Part shown: in pieces, positions 1 to 6,784 of the stretch | Numbering within the stretch: the first letter of the stretch is position 1 | How the letters are laid out: the number at the start of each line of letters is the position of its first letter | Assembly: GCA_023390955.1 (NCBI GenBank) | Contig: JAEWBW010000354.1 | Location: 1 to 9,875, forward strand | Length of the DNA stretch: 9,875 nt | Source of the DNA: Pseudomonadota bacterium | GTDB lineage: Bacteria > Pseudomonadota > Alphaproteobacteria > Rhizobiales > Xanthobacteraceae | Direction of reading: 5' to 3' | The notes under the pieces: generated by a model | Databases searched by the model: none | What the model saw: only the letters and a program-made list of their open reading frames with translations | Told to the model about the DNA's origin: nothing | Program-made: the position numbers and the translations under genes

Positions 1-398
<398 letters not shown>

Positions 399-414
399 GC
401 TCCGCGCGGGTTGA

Positions 415-434
415 ACGCGGCCGTCCTGCCGCGT
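415..434 (+). terminator. GC-rich hairpin between dnaB and alr, possible terminator or leader structure
   Basis: ACGCGGC (415-421) and GCCGCGT (428-434) form a perfect 7-bp stem with a 6-base loop (CGTCCT). It lies 16 bases after the dnaB stop and ends 11 bases before the alr start. It is followed by AAAATC rather than a T run on the plus strand, so it is not a canonical intrinsic terminator in the direction of dnaB. It could be a U-tract-less terminator, an mRNA-stabilising 3' end for dnaB, or a structure that limits translation of alr on a shared transcript. An overlapping weaker stem, CCGCG (402-406) with CGCGG (416-420), is mutually exclusive with it. Confidence 0.4.
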
Positions 435-445
435 AAAATCCCGGA

Positions 446-1762
446 ATGAACATCGCCTCCGACTCCAACCTCATCCCGCAATCCGGCCTGCTCTCCGCTG
501 AAGCCAACCAGGCCGCGGCGCTGTCGGCCTATGGCGGCGTCCTGACCATCGATCTCGACGCCATCATCGCCAACTGGCGCAAGCTCGAGAAGACAGCGGT
601 TCCGGCGGAATGTTCGGCGGTGATCAAGGCCGACGCCTATGGCTGCGGCGCCGAACAGGTGTCGCGCGCCCTGCACAAGGCCGGCTGCAGGACCTTCTTC
701 GTGGCGACGCTGGAGGAAGCGAAGGTCGTACGTGCCGCGGTGCCGACCGCGACGGTCTACGTGCTCGGCGGCTATTTCCAGAACACCGGCGAGCAATACG
801 CCAAGATCGACTGCCGGCCGGTGATCGGCGATCTCAACGAGCTGGCCGAATGGGACGTGTTCTGCCGCCGCACCGGCTGGGCCGGCGGCGCGGCCATCCA
901 CATCGACACCGGCATGAACCGGCTCGGCCTGACCCTGCAGGAGGCGCAGGCGATCATCCCGCGCATCAATGCCGGCGATCACGGCATCACGCTGGTGATG
1001 AGTCACCTCGTCTCGGCCGAGCAACTCAACAGCCCCGTCAACGCCAAGCAGCTTGGTGCCTTCCGCGCCATCGCCAGCGAATTCACCGGCGTGCAGGCGG
1101 CGCTCGCCAATTCATCGGGCGTCTTCCTCGGTGCGCCCTTCCAGTTCGACCTGGTGCGGCCGGGTGCTGCGCTCTACGGCATCAATCCGACACCCGAGGC
1201 CGACAATCCGATGCAGCCGGTGGTCGACCTGAAGGCGCGCATCGTGCAGCTGCGCAATATCGAGCGCGGTGAGACCGTCGGTTACGGCGGCACCTGGACG
1301 GCGCGGCGTCCGACCAAGCTCGCGATCATCGCGGTCGGCTATGCCGACGGCTATTTCCGCGCGGCCAGCTCCAATGACGGCACCCGCGGCGCCGAGGTGA
1401 TCGTGGCCGGCAAGCGCTGCCCGATCGCGGGCCGCGTCTCCATGGATCTGATCGCGGTCGACATCACAGACCTGCCGCCGAATACAGCGCGTCGCGGCCA
1501 CATGGTGACCCTGCTCGGCGAGGGCATCACCGTCGACGAGCTCGCGCATCATTTCGGCACCATCGGCTATGAGGTGCTGACCAGCCTCGGCCACCGCTAT
1601 GCGCGCGTCTACAAGGGCGGCACGGACATTCCGGTCCAGCAGCCGGTCGCGGCACCGCCGCTGCCCGCAACACCGCCTGCCCCGCCGCCGGCCGAGCCAG
1701 TCTCCGCCGCGCCGCCTGCGCCACCGGTCGAGCCGTCGAGCCCGCCGCCACTCCCGAGCTGA
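446..1762 (+). CDS. alr: Alanine racemase with proline-rich C-terminal tail
   Basis: PLP-dependent alanine racemase interconverts L- and D-alanine in the cytoplasm, supplying D-Ala for peptidoglycan (or, where a paralogue exists, allowing D-Ala use). At 438 aa it is longer than the usual 360-390. The N-terminal barrel carries the PLP lysine in AVIKADAYG (K61), the substrate-side arginine in MNRLG (R159), H187 (SHLVS), N222-S223 and the PLP-pyridine arginine in RPG (R238). The C-terminal beta domain carries the second catalytic base Y280 (VGYGG), M333-D334 (GRVSMD) and Y375 (IGYEV), so the active site looks complete. About 30 variable residues precede the barrel. Residues 396-438 form a tail in which 20 of 43 residues are proline, absent from well-studied Alr enzymes. 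ATG 446 is the only ATG ahead of the fold, with only a weak Shine-Dalgarno site. It is 47 bases after dnaB and convergent with the next gene. Confidence 0.95.
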   Translation: MNIASDSNLIPQSGLLSAEANQAAALSAYGGVLTIDLDAIIANWRKLEKTAVPAECSAVIKADAYGCGAEQVSRALHKAGCRTFFVATLEEAKVVRAAVPTATVYVLGGYFQNTGEQYAKIDCRPVIGDLNELAEWDVFCRRTGWAGGAAIHIDTGMNRLGLTLQEAQAIIPRINAGDHGITLVMSHLVSAEQLNSPVNAKQLGAFRAIASEFTGVQAALANSSGVFLGAPFQFDLVRPGAALYGINPTPEADNPMQPVVDLKARIVQLRNIERGETVGYGGTWTARRPTKLAIIAVGYADGYFRAASSNDGTRGAEVIVAGKRCPIAGRVSMDLIAVDITDLPPNTARRGHMVTLLGEGITVDELAHHFGTIGYEVLTSLGHRYARVYKGGTDIPVQQPVAAPPLPATPPAPPPAEPVSAAPPAPPVEPSSPPPLPS

Positions 1763-1765
1763 GCG

Positions 1766-1981
1766 CTACTTCTTCCGGCTGTCGAGCGCTGCCTTGCAGC
1801 TGGCGCTGAGCTGGTCGCGCTTCTTGTTGAGGCAGGCCACGATGCCGCCACCCGGCGCGATCCCCGCGCAGAATTTGTCATAATCGGCCTTGCAGGCGCC
1901 GCGAGGATCGGACGACTGTGCCAGCGCGGAGCCGGAGAGCGCGATGGCGAACACGAAGGCGGTAGGGATCAACTTGGGCAT
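1766..1981 (-). CDS. Small secreted four-cysteine protein (cysteine-rich-repeat type)
   Basis: A 71-aa protein with a clear Sec signal peptide: MPK, a hydrophobic core at about residues 4-20, and a likely cut after ALA at residue 21. The mature part is about 50 residues with four cysteines (30, 38, 50, 62) in the pattern C-x7-C-x11-C-x11-C. The pattern includes DKFCAG, GGGIVAC and LSASCKAAL, resembling one copy of the cysteine-rich repeat found in GLG1-like proteins and in many short alphaproteobacterial exported proteins. Four cysteines could form two disulfides in the periplasm. Function is unknown. An upstream in-frame ATG (2002) would add seven residues, but the start at 1981 has GGAG five bases upstream and places the signal peptide correctly. 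The stop lies three bases from the alr stop (convergent); the start is 42 bases from divergent xth. Confidence 0.8.
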   Translation of the reverse strand: MPKLIPTAFVFAIALSGSALAQSSDPRGACKADYDKFCAGIAPGGGIVACLNKKRDQLSASCKAALDSRKK

Positions 1982-1986
1982 TTCTT

Positions 1987-1990
1987 CTCC
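1987..1990 (-). promoter_or_regulatory. Ribosome binding site fixing the start of the small four-cysteine protein
   Basis: On the minus strand, GGAG is followed by five bases (AAGAA) and then ATG at 1981. The alternative ATG at 2002 has no comparable site and would lengthen the protein ahead of its signal peptide, so 1981 is preferred. Confidence 0.65.
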
Positions 1991-2023
1991 GGAAACAATC
2001 AAAGACAGCAGCGCCGGATCTCC

Positions 2024-2794
2024 ATGAAGATCGCGACATTCAATATCAACAACGTCAACCGCCGCCTGCCCAACCTGTTGCGCTGGCTGCGTGCGGCCAA
2101 ACCTGACGTCGTCGCGCTGCAGGAACTAAAGGCCACTGATGGCGAATTTCCGGCGGCTGCGATCGAAAAGGCCGGCTATGGCGCGGTGTGGCGCGGACAG
2201 AAGACCTGGAATGGCGTCGCCATTCTCGCGCGCAACGCCGAGCCGGTGCTGACCCGCGACCGCCTTCCCGGCGACCGCGACGATCACGAGGCGCGCTACA
2301 TCGAGGCTGCCGTGCGCGGCGTCATCGTCACCAGCATCTACTTGCCGAACGGCAATCCACAGCCGGGGCCGAAATTCGACTACAAGCTCGACTGGTTCGC
2401 GCGACTGAAGCGCCACGCCAAAACCTTCCTCAAGCAGGACCTGCCCGTGGTGCTCGCCGGCGACTACAATGTCGCGCCCGCTGCGATCGACATCTATCCG
2501 ACGCGCTCATGGGACAAGGATGCGCTGATCCAGCCGAAGAGCCGCGCGGCGTACAGCTCGCTGGTCGCGCAGGGCTGGTGCGATGCGATCCGCGAGCTCC
2601 ACGGCGACGAGCGCATCTACACCTTCTGGGACTACAAGCGAGACCGCTGGCCGCGCGATGCGGGCCTGCGGCTCGATCATCTCCTGCTCAGCCCTGCCCT
2701 CGCCCCGCGTTTGGCGAAAGCCGGCGTCGACAAGAAGATCCGCGGCGAGGACGGCGCCAGCGATCATGCGCCGGCGTGGATCGTGCTGCGCTAG
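2024..2794 (+). CDS. xth: Exodeoxyribonuclease III (AP endonuclease family 1)
   Basis: ExoIII cuts DNA at abasic sites and removes 3'-blocking groups and nucleotides in base excision repair. At 256 aa it has the usual length. It follows the EEP-fold catalytic set: N7 (FNINNV), the metal ligand E34 (ALQELK), Y106 (SIYLPNG), D147 and N149 (AGDYNVAP), D218 (RLDHLL) and the D247-H248 pair near the C-terminus (GASDHAPA). All expected catalytic residues are present, so the enzyme should be active. ATG 2024 starts directly at the conserved first strand (MKIATFNIN), leaving no room for a later start; the upstream Shine-Dalgarno site is weak (GGAT). The gene is divergent from the small secreted protein, 42 bases apart. 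Its TAG ends one base before the stop of the convergent SGNH-like gene, leaving no space for a terminator. Confidence 0.95.
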   Translation: MKIATFNINNVNRRLPNLLRWLRAAKPDVVALQELKATDGEFPAAAIEKAGYGAVWRGQKTWNGVAILARNAEPVLTRDRLPGDRDDHEARYIEAAVRGVIVTSIYLPNGNPQPGPKFDYKLDWFARLKRHAKTFLKQDLPVVLAGDYNVAPAAIDIYPTRSWDKDALIQPKSRAAYSSLVAQGWCDAIRELHGDERIYTFWDYKRDRWPRDAGLRLDHLLLSPALAPRLAKAGVDKKIRGEDGASDHAPAWIVLR

Positions 2795-2795
2795 A

Positions 2796-3611
2796 TCACT
2801 TCGCGTAATAATCCTGCACCGTATCCCAGGCCGCCTTCTGCAACATCGGCACCGTTTCCGGGTCCAGTCCCATCGTGTAGGAATTGCCGACGGGCGAACG
2901 TCCCGTCAGCGCGGCGAAGGTCACGCAGGCCGCGAGATAGGTCCCGACGGGCGATGGATGCCGTTTGTCCGGCGCGTAGAGATTGAGATCCGGCTGAATC
3001 TTTCGCACCTTCGCAAAGGCGAGGCCCGCGGGAATGACGAGCGCGTCATTGGCATTGCCCACGGTGGTGTAGGCTTCGGCCAGGCTCTCGGTCATCTCCG
3101 GCTTGTCGGCGTAGGCCCAGGACATGAACAGCACCGGGCGCATCTCGTTGGCGCGGATGATCTCGCTGTCCTTCTTGGCGAAGGTGACGAAGACGTCCTT
3201 CAACTGCGGATGGATCGGGCACTGGCTGCAATCCATCATTACCACGGCGTCGTACTGCCTGCCGGGCTTGTTGAAGAGGACGTTGTTGTTCTCGTCGAAG
3301 GAATAGGAGCCGAGGCCGCCCGGCCGCAGCAGATTGGCCATATCGTGCCAGTCGAGACCGGAGCCACCGATCGTGGCCATGGTGTTGCGGTAACTCGCCT
3401 TGTTGGCGGCATCTGCCGCCTTCTCCAGGTTGGTGACGTGCCCGGGAAGGCCGTTGTTGTAGTAGAAGAAGCTGTTGCCGACGAACAGCGCGGCCTTGGG
3501 AAAGTCCGGACCGAGCGTCGTGACCTTCGGCTTGGTTTGGGCATGTGCACTGAAGCCGGCTGCAACGACCACACACATTGCGAGCATCACTCGCGCAATA
3601 AGACGCATCAT
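2796..3611 (-). CDS. Exported SGNH-hydrolase-like protein
   Basis: A 271-aa protein with an N-terminal signal peptide: MMRLIARVM, then a hydrophobic stretch, with a probable cut after AHA at residue 24. It looks like a periplasmic SGNH/GDSL hydrolase. FVGNSFFYYN places a nucleophile-type serine at S47. IGGSGLDWH (81-89) supplies the glycine block and D215-x-x-H218 (DKRHPS, then VGTYLAACV) fits the C-terminal Asp/His pair. That last stretch is typical of SGNH relatives similar to DUF4886. SGNH enzymes are esterases or lipases acting on lipids or acetylated glycans; the substrate here is unknown. A CSQC pair (C128, C131) between the catalytic blocks is unusual and could form a disulfide. GGAGG lies six bases before ATG 3611; ATG 3608 is also possible. 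It is convergent with xth, one base between stops, and third in a row of minus-strand genes. Confidence 0.72.
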   Translation of the reverse strand: MMRLIARVMLAMCVVVAAGFSAHAQTKPKVTTLGPDFPKAALFVGNSFFYYNNGLPGHVTNLEKAADAANKASYRNTMATIGGSGLDWHDMANLLRPGGLGSYSFDENNNVLFNKPGRQYDAVVMMDCSQCPIHPQLKDVFVTFAKKDSEIIRANEMRPVLFMSWAYADKPEMTESLAEAYTTVGNANDALVIPAGLAFAKVRKIQPDLNLYAPDKRHPSPVGTYLAACVTFAALTGRSPVGNSYTMGLDPETVPMLQKAAWDTVQDYYAK

Positions 3612-3617
3612 GAGCTT

Positions 3618-3622
3618 CCTCC
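3618..3622 (-). promoter_or_regulatory. Strong ribosome binding site for the SGNH-like gene
   Basis: GGAGG on the minus strand, within GGGGAGGA, sits six bases before ATG 3611 (nine before ATG 3608). It is the best Shine-Dalgarno match in the window and favours 3611 as the start. Confidence 0.65.
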
Positions 3623-3709
3623 CCTTGTTATCCGGGGCCGGAAACAGATCACCTTTTCAGAAGAGCCTCAAGAGCACGGACGCAGAGCTGCCGTCGGCAA
3701 GATGGATGC

Positions 3710-4078
3710 TCACCACAAATTCTTGCCGTCGATCAGGTTCACCGGCACCGCATCGAGGTCGAAATCGTCGAACAGGCGCGCATTGATCGCGACCTTCGGA
3801 TTGTCGAAATCCGGCTTGCCGGTCGACCAGTCGGGCGATTCCGAAAATGTGCCGCAGCCGCACTTCGCGCAGAAGTGATGTTTGACGGTGCGGCTGCCCC
3901 AAAGATAGGTCGAGACGTTTTCCGCCGGCGACAGCAGCCGAAACTGCGCCGGCTTGTAATAGGCCCACAACGCACCGCGCTTGGCGCAGAGCGAACAGGT
4001 GCAACGCGTCACGCCGGTAGGAGCTTCGCTGACCTCGAAGACGGTTTCACCACAGTGACAGCTTCCCTCGATCGGCAT
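3710..4078 (-). CDS. GFA-family zinc protein (glutathione-dependent formaldehyde-activating enzyme-like)
   Basis: A 122-aa cytoplasmic protein with the cysteine pattern of the GFA / CENP-V (Mss4-like) family. It has CHC at C7/C9, CTCSLC at C26/C28/C31, and CAKCGCGTF at C70/C73/C75. These are the expected ligands for the two zinc sites; the GCG-TF block and the RLFDDFD and VPVNLIDG segments near the end are also typical. The founding member (Paracoccus Gfa) was linked to S-hydroxymethylglutathione formation, but most of this large family is uncharacterised, so a formaldehyde role cannot be read from sequence. The reading frame is open further upstream, but MPIEGSCHCG is the family start and GGGAG lies six bases before ATG 4078. 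It lies 98 bases upstream of the SGNH-like gene and 89 bases downstream of the 83-aa gene on the same strand. Confidence 0.88.
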   Translation of the reverse strand: MPIEGSCHCGETVFEVSEAPTGVTRCTCSLCAKRGALWAYYKPAQFRLLSPAENVSTYLWGSRTVKHHFCAKCGCGTFSESPDWSTGKPDFDNPKVAINARLFDDFDLDAVPVNLIDGKNLW

Positions 4079-4123
4079 AATCCGCTCCCTCGCGACATTT
4101 GGCAGGAGATGGTCATAGCGAGG

Positions 4124-4151
4124 GGCTGCTGCCAACATGCTGTCAGCAGCC
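4124..4151. repeat. Perfect inverted repeat (hairpin) between the GFA and 83-aa genes
   Basis: GGCTGCTG (4124-4131) and CAGCAGCC (4144-4151) are perfect complements around a 12-base loop. In the direction of the minus-strand genes it begins 17 bases after the 83-aa stop and ends 46 bases before the GFA start. No T run follows in that direction, so it is at best a weak terminator or RNA processing/attenuation structure. An operator role is possible. Confidence 0.4.
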
Positions 4152-4167
4152 GGTCGAACGTGATCGC

Positions 4168-4419
4168 CTAGTTCGCCGACAGTCGCTTGGGCTCGCCGGC
4201 CGACAGCCAGTTGGCGGTCGCCTCGAAGGCAGTGGCGATCTTCTCGCCGAGAACTTGCATGATCGCGCGGACGGTACCCTGGCTGAGCATCTCGGGCTGC
4301 ATCCGCACGGCTTCGCCGGGATCGGCGAACATCGCACCGGCGTACCAGGAAAAGCCGTTGTCCGAACCGCTCAACACCGCATGGCGGTCGAGTGCGGAAA
4401 AGGAATGGTGATCGGGCAT
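4168..4419 (-). CDS. Unrecognised 83-aa protein
   Basis: I do not recognise this protein. It is probably a real gene: the codons end mostly in G or C as in neighbouring genes, and AGAGG lies six bases before ATG 4419. The overlapping frames give low-complexity arginine/proline/serine-rich products, as shadows do. The protein has no signal peptide and no membrane segment. Its middle and C-terminal part (about 42-75, including LSQGTVRAIMQVLGEKI and ATANWLS) looks amphipathic and helical. The N-terminal half contains SGSDNGFSWYAG with two aromatic residues. No cysteines are present. It is the first of three minus-strand genes, followed after a gap with a hairpin by the GFA protein. It is divergent from the TSUP transporter across about 170 bases, the probable location of promoters for both directions, although no convincing -35/-10 pair was found. 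Confidence 0.62.
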   Translation of the reverse strand: MPDHHSFSALDRHAVLSGSDNGFSWYAGAMFADPGEAVRMQPEMLSQGTVRAIMQVLGEKIATAFEATANWLSAGEPKRLSAN

Positions 4420-4579
4420 CGCGGACCTCTGATCCTCTGGGCAGGCGATCCATCAATACGCGTCAAACTTGAACGACCCGGCCGCGGGATGGCTTGCATT
4501 GCCGTGGGGAAAGATACCGGCGATTAACTGCCGCGCGTCGCCCGCGCGACCGAGCCCGGCTAAACTCCTCCGATTCCCC

Positions 4580-4583
4580 GGAG
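4580..4583 (+). promoter_or_regulatory. Ribosome binding site supporting a TTG start for the TSUP transporter
   Basis: GGAG lies eight bases before TTG 4592, which begins the first hydrophobic helix. The longer in-frame ATG (4469) would prepend 41 residues rich in Pro, Ala and Arg that are unlike TSUP proteins. Confidence 0.5.
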
Positions 4584-4591
4584 CCCTCCCT

Positions 4592-5320
4592 TTGGCCTTC
4601 CTCTTCGTCCTCTCCGTCGGCCTCCTTGCCGGCACCATCTCCGGCATCGTCGGCACGGGATCGTCGATCATGCTGATGCCGGTGTTGGTCTACGAATACG
4701 GACCGAAGGAGGCCGTGCCGATCATGGCGGTCGCCGCCGTGATGGCGAACTTGTCCCGGATCGTGGCCTGGTGGCGCGAGGTCGACTGGAAGGCCTGCGC
4801 GGCCTATTCGGTCACGGGCATTCCGGCATCGGCTCTCGGCGCGCGCACGCTGCTGGCGCTGCCCTCGCATACTGTCGATCTCGCGATCGGGCTGTTCCTG
4901 ATCGCGATGGTGCCCCTGCGGCACTGGCTGGCGCGGCACAATCTGAAGGCCAATCTCTGGCACCTCGCGGCCGGCGGCGCCGTCATCGGCTATCTCACTG
5001 GCATCGTGGTCTCGACCGGTCCGCTCAGCGTGCCGTTGTTCCTGTTCTATGGCCTGACCAAGGGCGCGTTCCTCGCCACCGAGGCCGCCGCCTCACTCGG
5101 TCTCTACCTCTCCAAGTCGGTCACCTTCGAGCGCTTCGGCGCGTTGAATGGCGATGTCTTCGTCAAGGGCCTGATCGCGGGATCATCGCTGATGTTCGGC
5201 GCCTTCATCGCCAAGCGCTTCGTCCTGCATCTGAAGCCGGACGTGTTCCGTCTGGTCATGGACGCGATCATGGTCGCGGCGGGACTGTCCATGTTATGGA
5301 ATGCGACCCAATCCCCCTGA
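4592..5320 (+). CDS. TSUP (TauE/SafE) family membrane transporter
   Basis: An integral inner-membrane protein of about 242 aa and roughly eight hydrophobic segments (about 2-33, 42-60, 70-90, 94-113, 122-142, 143-178, 188-208, 216-236, TTG numbering). Two related halves each begin with a glycine-rich helix. GLLAGTISGIVGTGSS at the first helix and IGYLTGIVVSTGPLSVP in the second half are the family's repeated G-rich signatures. Known members move sulfite, sulfoacetate, sulfolactate or similar organic sulfur anions, usually outward; the substrate here cannot be read from sequence and no sulfur gene is adjacent. The start is uncertain: TTG 4592 has GGAG eight bases upstream and gives a standard-length protein, while ATG 4469 gives 283 aa with an unusual hydrophilic N-terminus. 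The stop is 15 bases before radA, so the two may be cotranscribed. Confidence 0.85.
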   Translation: MAFLFVLSVGLLAGTISGIVGTGSSIMLMPVLVYEYGPKEAVPIMAVAAVMANLSRIVAWWREVDWKACAAYSVTGIPASALGARTLLALPSHTVDLAIGLFLIAMVPLRHWLARHNLKANLWHLAAGGAVIGYLTGIVVSTGPLSVPLFLFYGLTKGAFLATEAAASLGLYLSKSVTFERFGALNGDVFVKGLIAGSSLMFGAFIAKRFVLHLKPDVFRLVMDAIMVAAGLSMLWNATQSP

Positions 5321-5335
5321 CAACGATTCTTTCCG

Positions 5336-6784
5336 ATGGCCAAATCCACGCTCTCCTTCGTCTGCCAAAACTGCGGCGCGGCCTACAACCGCTGGCAGGG
5401 CAAGTGCGAATCCTGCGGCGAGTGGAACACGCTGGTCGAGGAAGACACGACCGGCAGCGTGCCAGTGTCGATCCGCTCAAAGCGCAAGGGACGGACGTTT
5501 GCGCTGGAGAGCCTGTCGGGCAAGACCCAGGACGCCCCTCGTCTGTCGTCGGGCATGACTGAGCTCGACCGCGTCACCGGCGGCGGTTTCGTGCGCGGCT
5601 CCGTGTTGCTCGTCGGTGGCGATCCCGGCATCGGCAAGTCCACGCTGCTGACACAGGCAACCAGCGTGCTCGCGCGCGCCGGGCATCGCATCGTCTACAT
5701 TTCCGGCGAAGAGGCGGTGGCGCAGGTGCGGTTGCGCGCCGAGCGGCTTGGCCTGTCGGATGCGCCGGTGCAGCTCGCCGCCGAGACCTCGGTCGAGGAC
5801 ATCATCTCCACGCTGTCGGAAGGTGCCGTCCCTCGCCTGATCGTGATCGACTCGATCCAGACCATGTGGACCGACACCGTGGAATCGGCGCCCGGCACCG
5901 TGACGCAGGTTCGCGCCTCGGCGCAGACGTTGATCCGGTTCGCCAAGAAGACCGGCGCGGCCATCATCCTCGTCGGCCACGTCACCAAGGACGGCCAGAT
6001 CGCCGGCCCCCGTGTCGTCGAGCACATTGTGGATGCGGTGCTCTCCTTCGAGGGCGAAGGCTCGCAGCAATTCCGAATCCTGCGCGCCGTGAAGAACCGC
6101 TTCGGTCCGACCGACGAGATCGGCGTGTTCGAGATGACAGGCCTCGGCCTGCGCGAAGTCACCAATCCTTCCGAACTGTTCCTTTCGGAGCGCGATCTCG
6201 GCACGCCGGGCACGGCCGTGTTCGGCGGTATCGAGGGCACGAGGCCCGTGCTGGTGGAGCTGCAGGCGCTGGTGGCGCCGACCTCGCTCGGCACGCCACG
6301 CCGGTCCGTTGTCGGCTGGGACCAGAGCCGGCTCTCCATGGTGCTGGCGGTGCTGGAGGCCCATTGCGGGGTCAAGCTGTCCGGCCACGACGTCTATCTG
6401 AATGTCGCCGGCGGCCTGCGCATCCACGAGCCGGCAGCCGATCTTGCGGCAGCCGCCGCACTTGTTTCGTCGCTGGTTAATGCGCCCCTACCGCCAGACG
6501 CGGTCTATTTCGGCGAAATTTCGCTATCCGGCGTGGTCCGGCCCGTGGCCCAGACCTCGGCGCGGCTGAAGGAAGCCGCCAAACTGGGCTTCAAACGGGC
6601 CGTGCTGCCCGAATCGACCCGTGGCGAGGCCGGCGGCGATGCCGGGCTCGTGCTGAATGCGGTCGGCAGCCTCACGACCCTCGTCGCCGAGATCGCGGCC
6701 CGCGGCTCCCGCAGGGGCGGCGATGCAGCACCTCAGGCCGAGAAAAATGCCACACCGGCGAGATTCCGCCGTGGCGAGGGCTAG
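5336..6784 (+). CDS. radA: DNA repair protein RadA
   Basis: RadA (Sms) is a RecA-like, DnaB-type ATPase that aids branch migration and processing of recombination intermediates. At 482 aa it has the usual length and architecture. An N-terminal zinc finger is formed by C10/C13 and C24/C27 (FVCQNCG, GKCESCGEW). The ATPase domain has Walker A at 94-103 (GGDPGIGKST) and Walker B at 168-175 (LIVIDSIQ). The RadA-specific KNRFG motif is at 253-257. A C-terminal Lon-like domain spans about 275-455 (VAGGLRIHEPAADLA, FGEISLSGVVRPV) and serves as a scaffold in RadA. The last 25 residues are a basic, low-complexity tail. ATG 5336 begins directly at the finger, although no clear Shine-Dalgarno site precedes it; it lies 15 bases after the TSUP stop, so translational coupling is plausible. 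All expected motifs are intact. Confidence 0.97.
   Translation: MAKSTLSFVCQNCGAAYNRWQGKCESCGEWNTLVEEDTTGSVPVSIRSKRKGRTFALESLSGKTQDAPRLSSGMTELDRVTGGGFVRGSVLLVGGDPGIGKSTLLTQATSVLARAGHRIVYISGEEAVAQVRLRAERLGLSDAPVQLAAETSVEDIISTLSEGAVPRLIVIDSIQTMWTDTVESAPGTVTQVRASAQTLIRFAKKTGAAIILVGHVTKDGQIAGPRVVEHIVDAVLSFEGEGSQQFRILRAVKNRFGPTDEIGVFEMTGLGLREVTNPSELFLSERDLGTPGTAVFGGIEGTRPVLVELQALVAPTSLGTPRRSVVGWDQSRLSMVLAVLEAHCGVKLSGHDVYLNVAGGLRIHEPAADLAAAAALVSSLVNAPLPPDAVYFGEISLSGVVRPVAQTSARLKEAAKLGFKRAVLPESTRGEAGGDAGLVLNAVGSLTTLVAEIAARGSRRGGDAAPQAEKNATPARFRRGEG

Noticed and set aside
3689..3699. TGCC/GGCA mini-hairpin after the GFA stop as a terminator
   Set aside because: The stem is only four bases with a three-base loop, and no T run follows in the gene's direction. 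It is expected by chance in GC-rich DNA.
2583..3878. A 431-codon plus-strand open frame running through the SGNH-like gene
   Set aside because: It begins inside xth in another frame and is antisense to the signal-peptide-bearing SGNH gene. Composition is shadow-like, with no coherent domain.
4079..4456. Upstream extension of the GFA frame to 4456
   Set aside because: The extension is Arg/Pro/Ser-rich, overlaps the 83-aa gene in another frame and precedes a clear family start (MPIEGSCHCG) with its own ribosome binding site.
4494..4517. TTGCAT ... GATACC as a promoter for the transporter
   Set aside because: The -35 is partial, the spacing is too short for a sigma-70 pair and the -10 match is poor.
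5477..6427. A 316-codon minus-strand frame opposite radA
   Set aside because: It is antisense to intact RadA motifs and rich in His, Arg, Asp and Gly, without a ribosome binding site or a domain.
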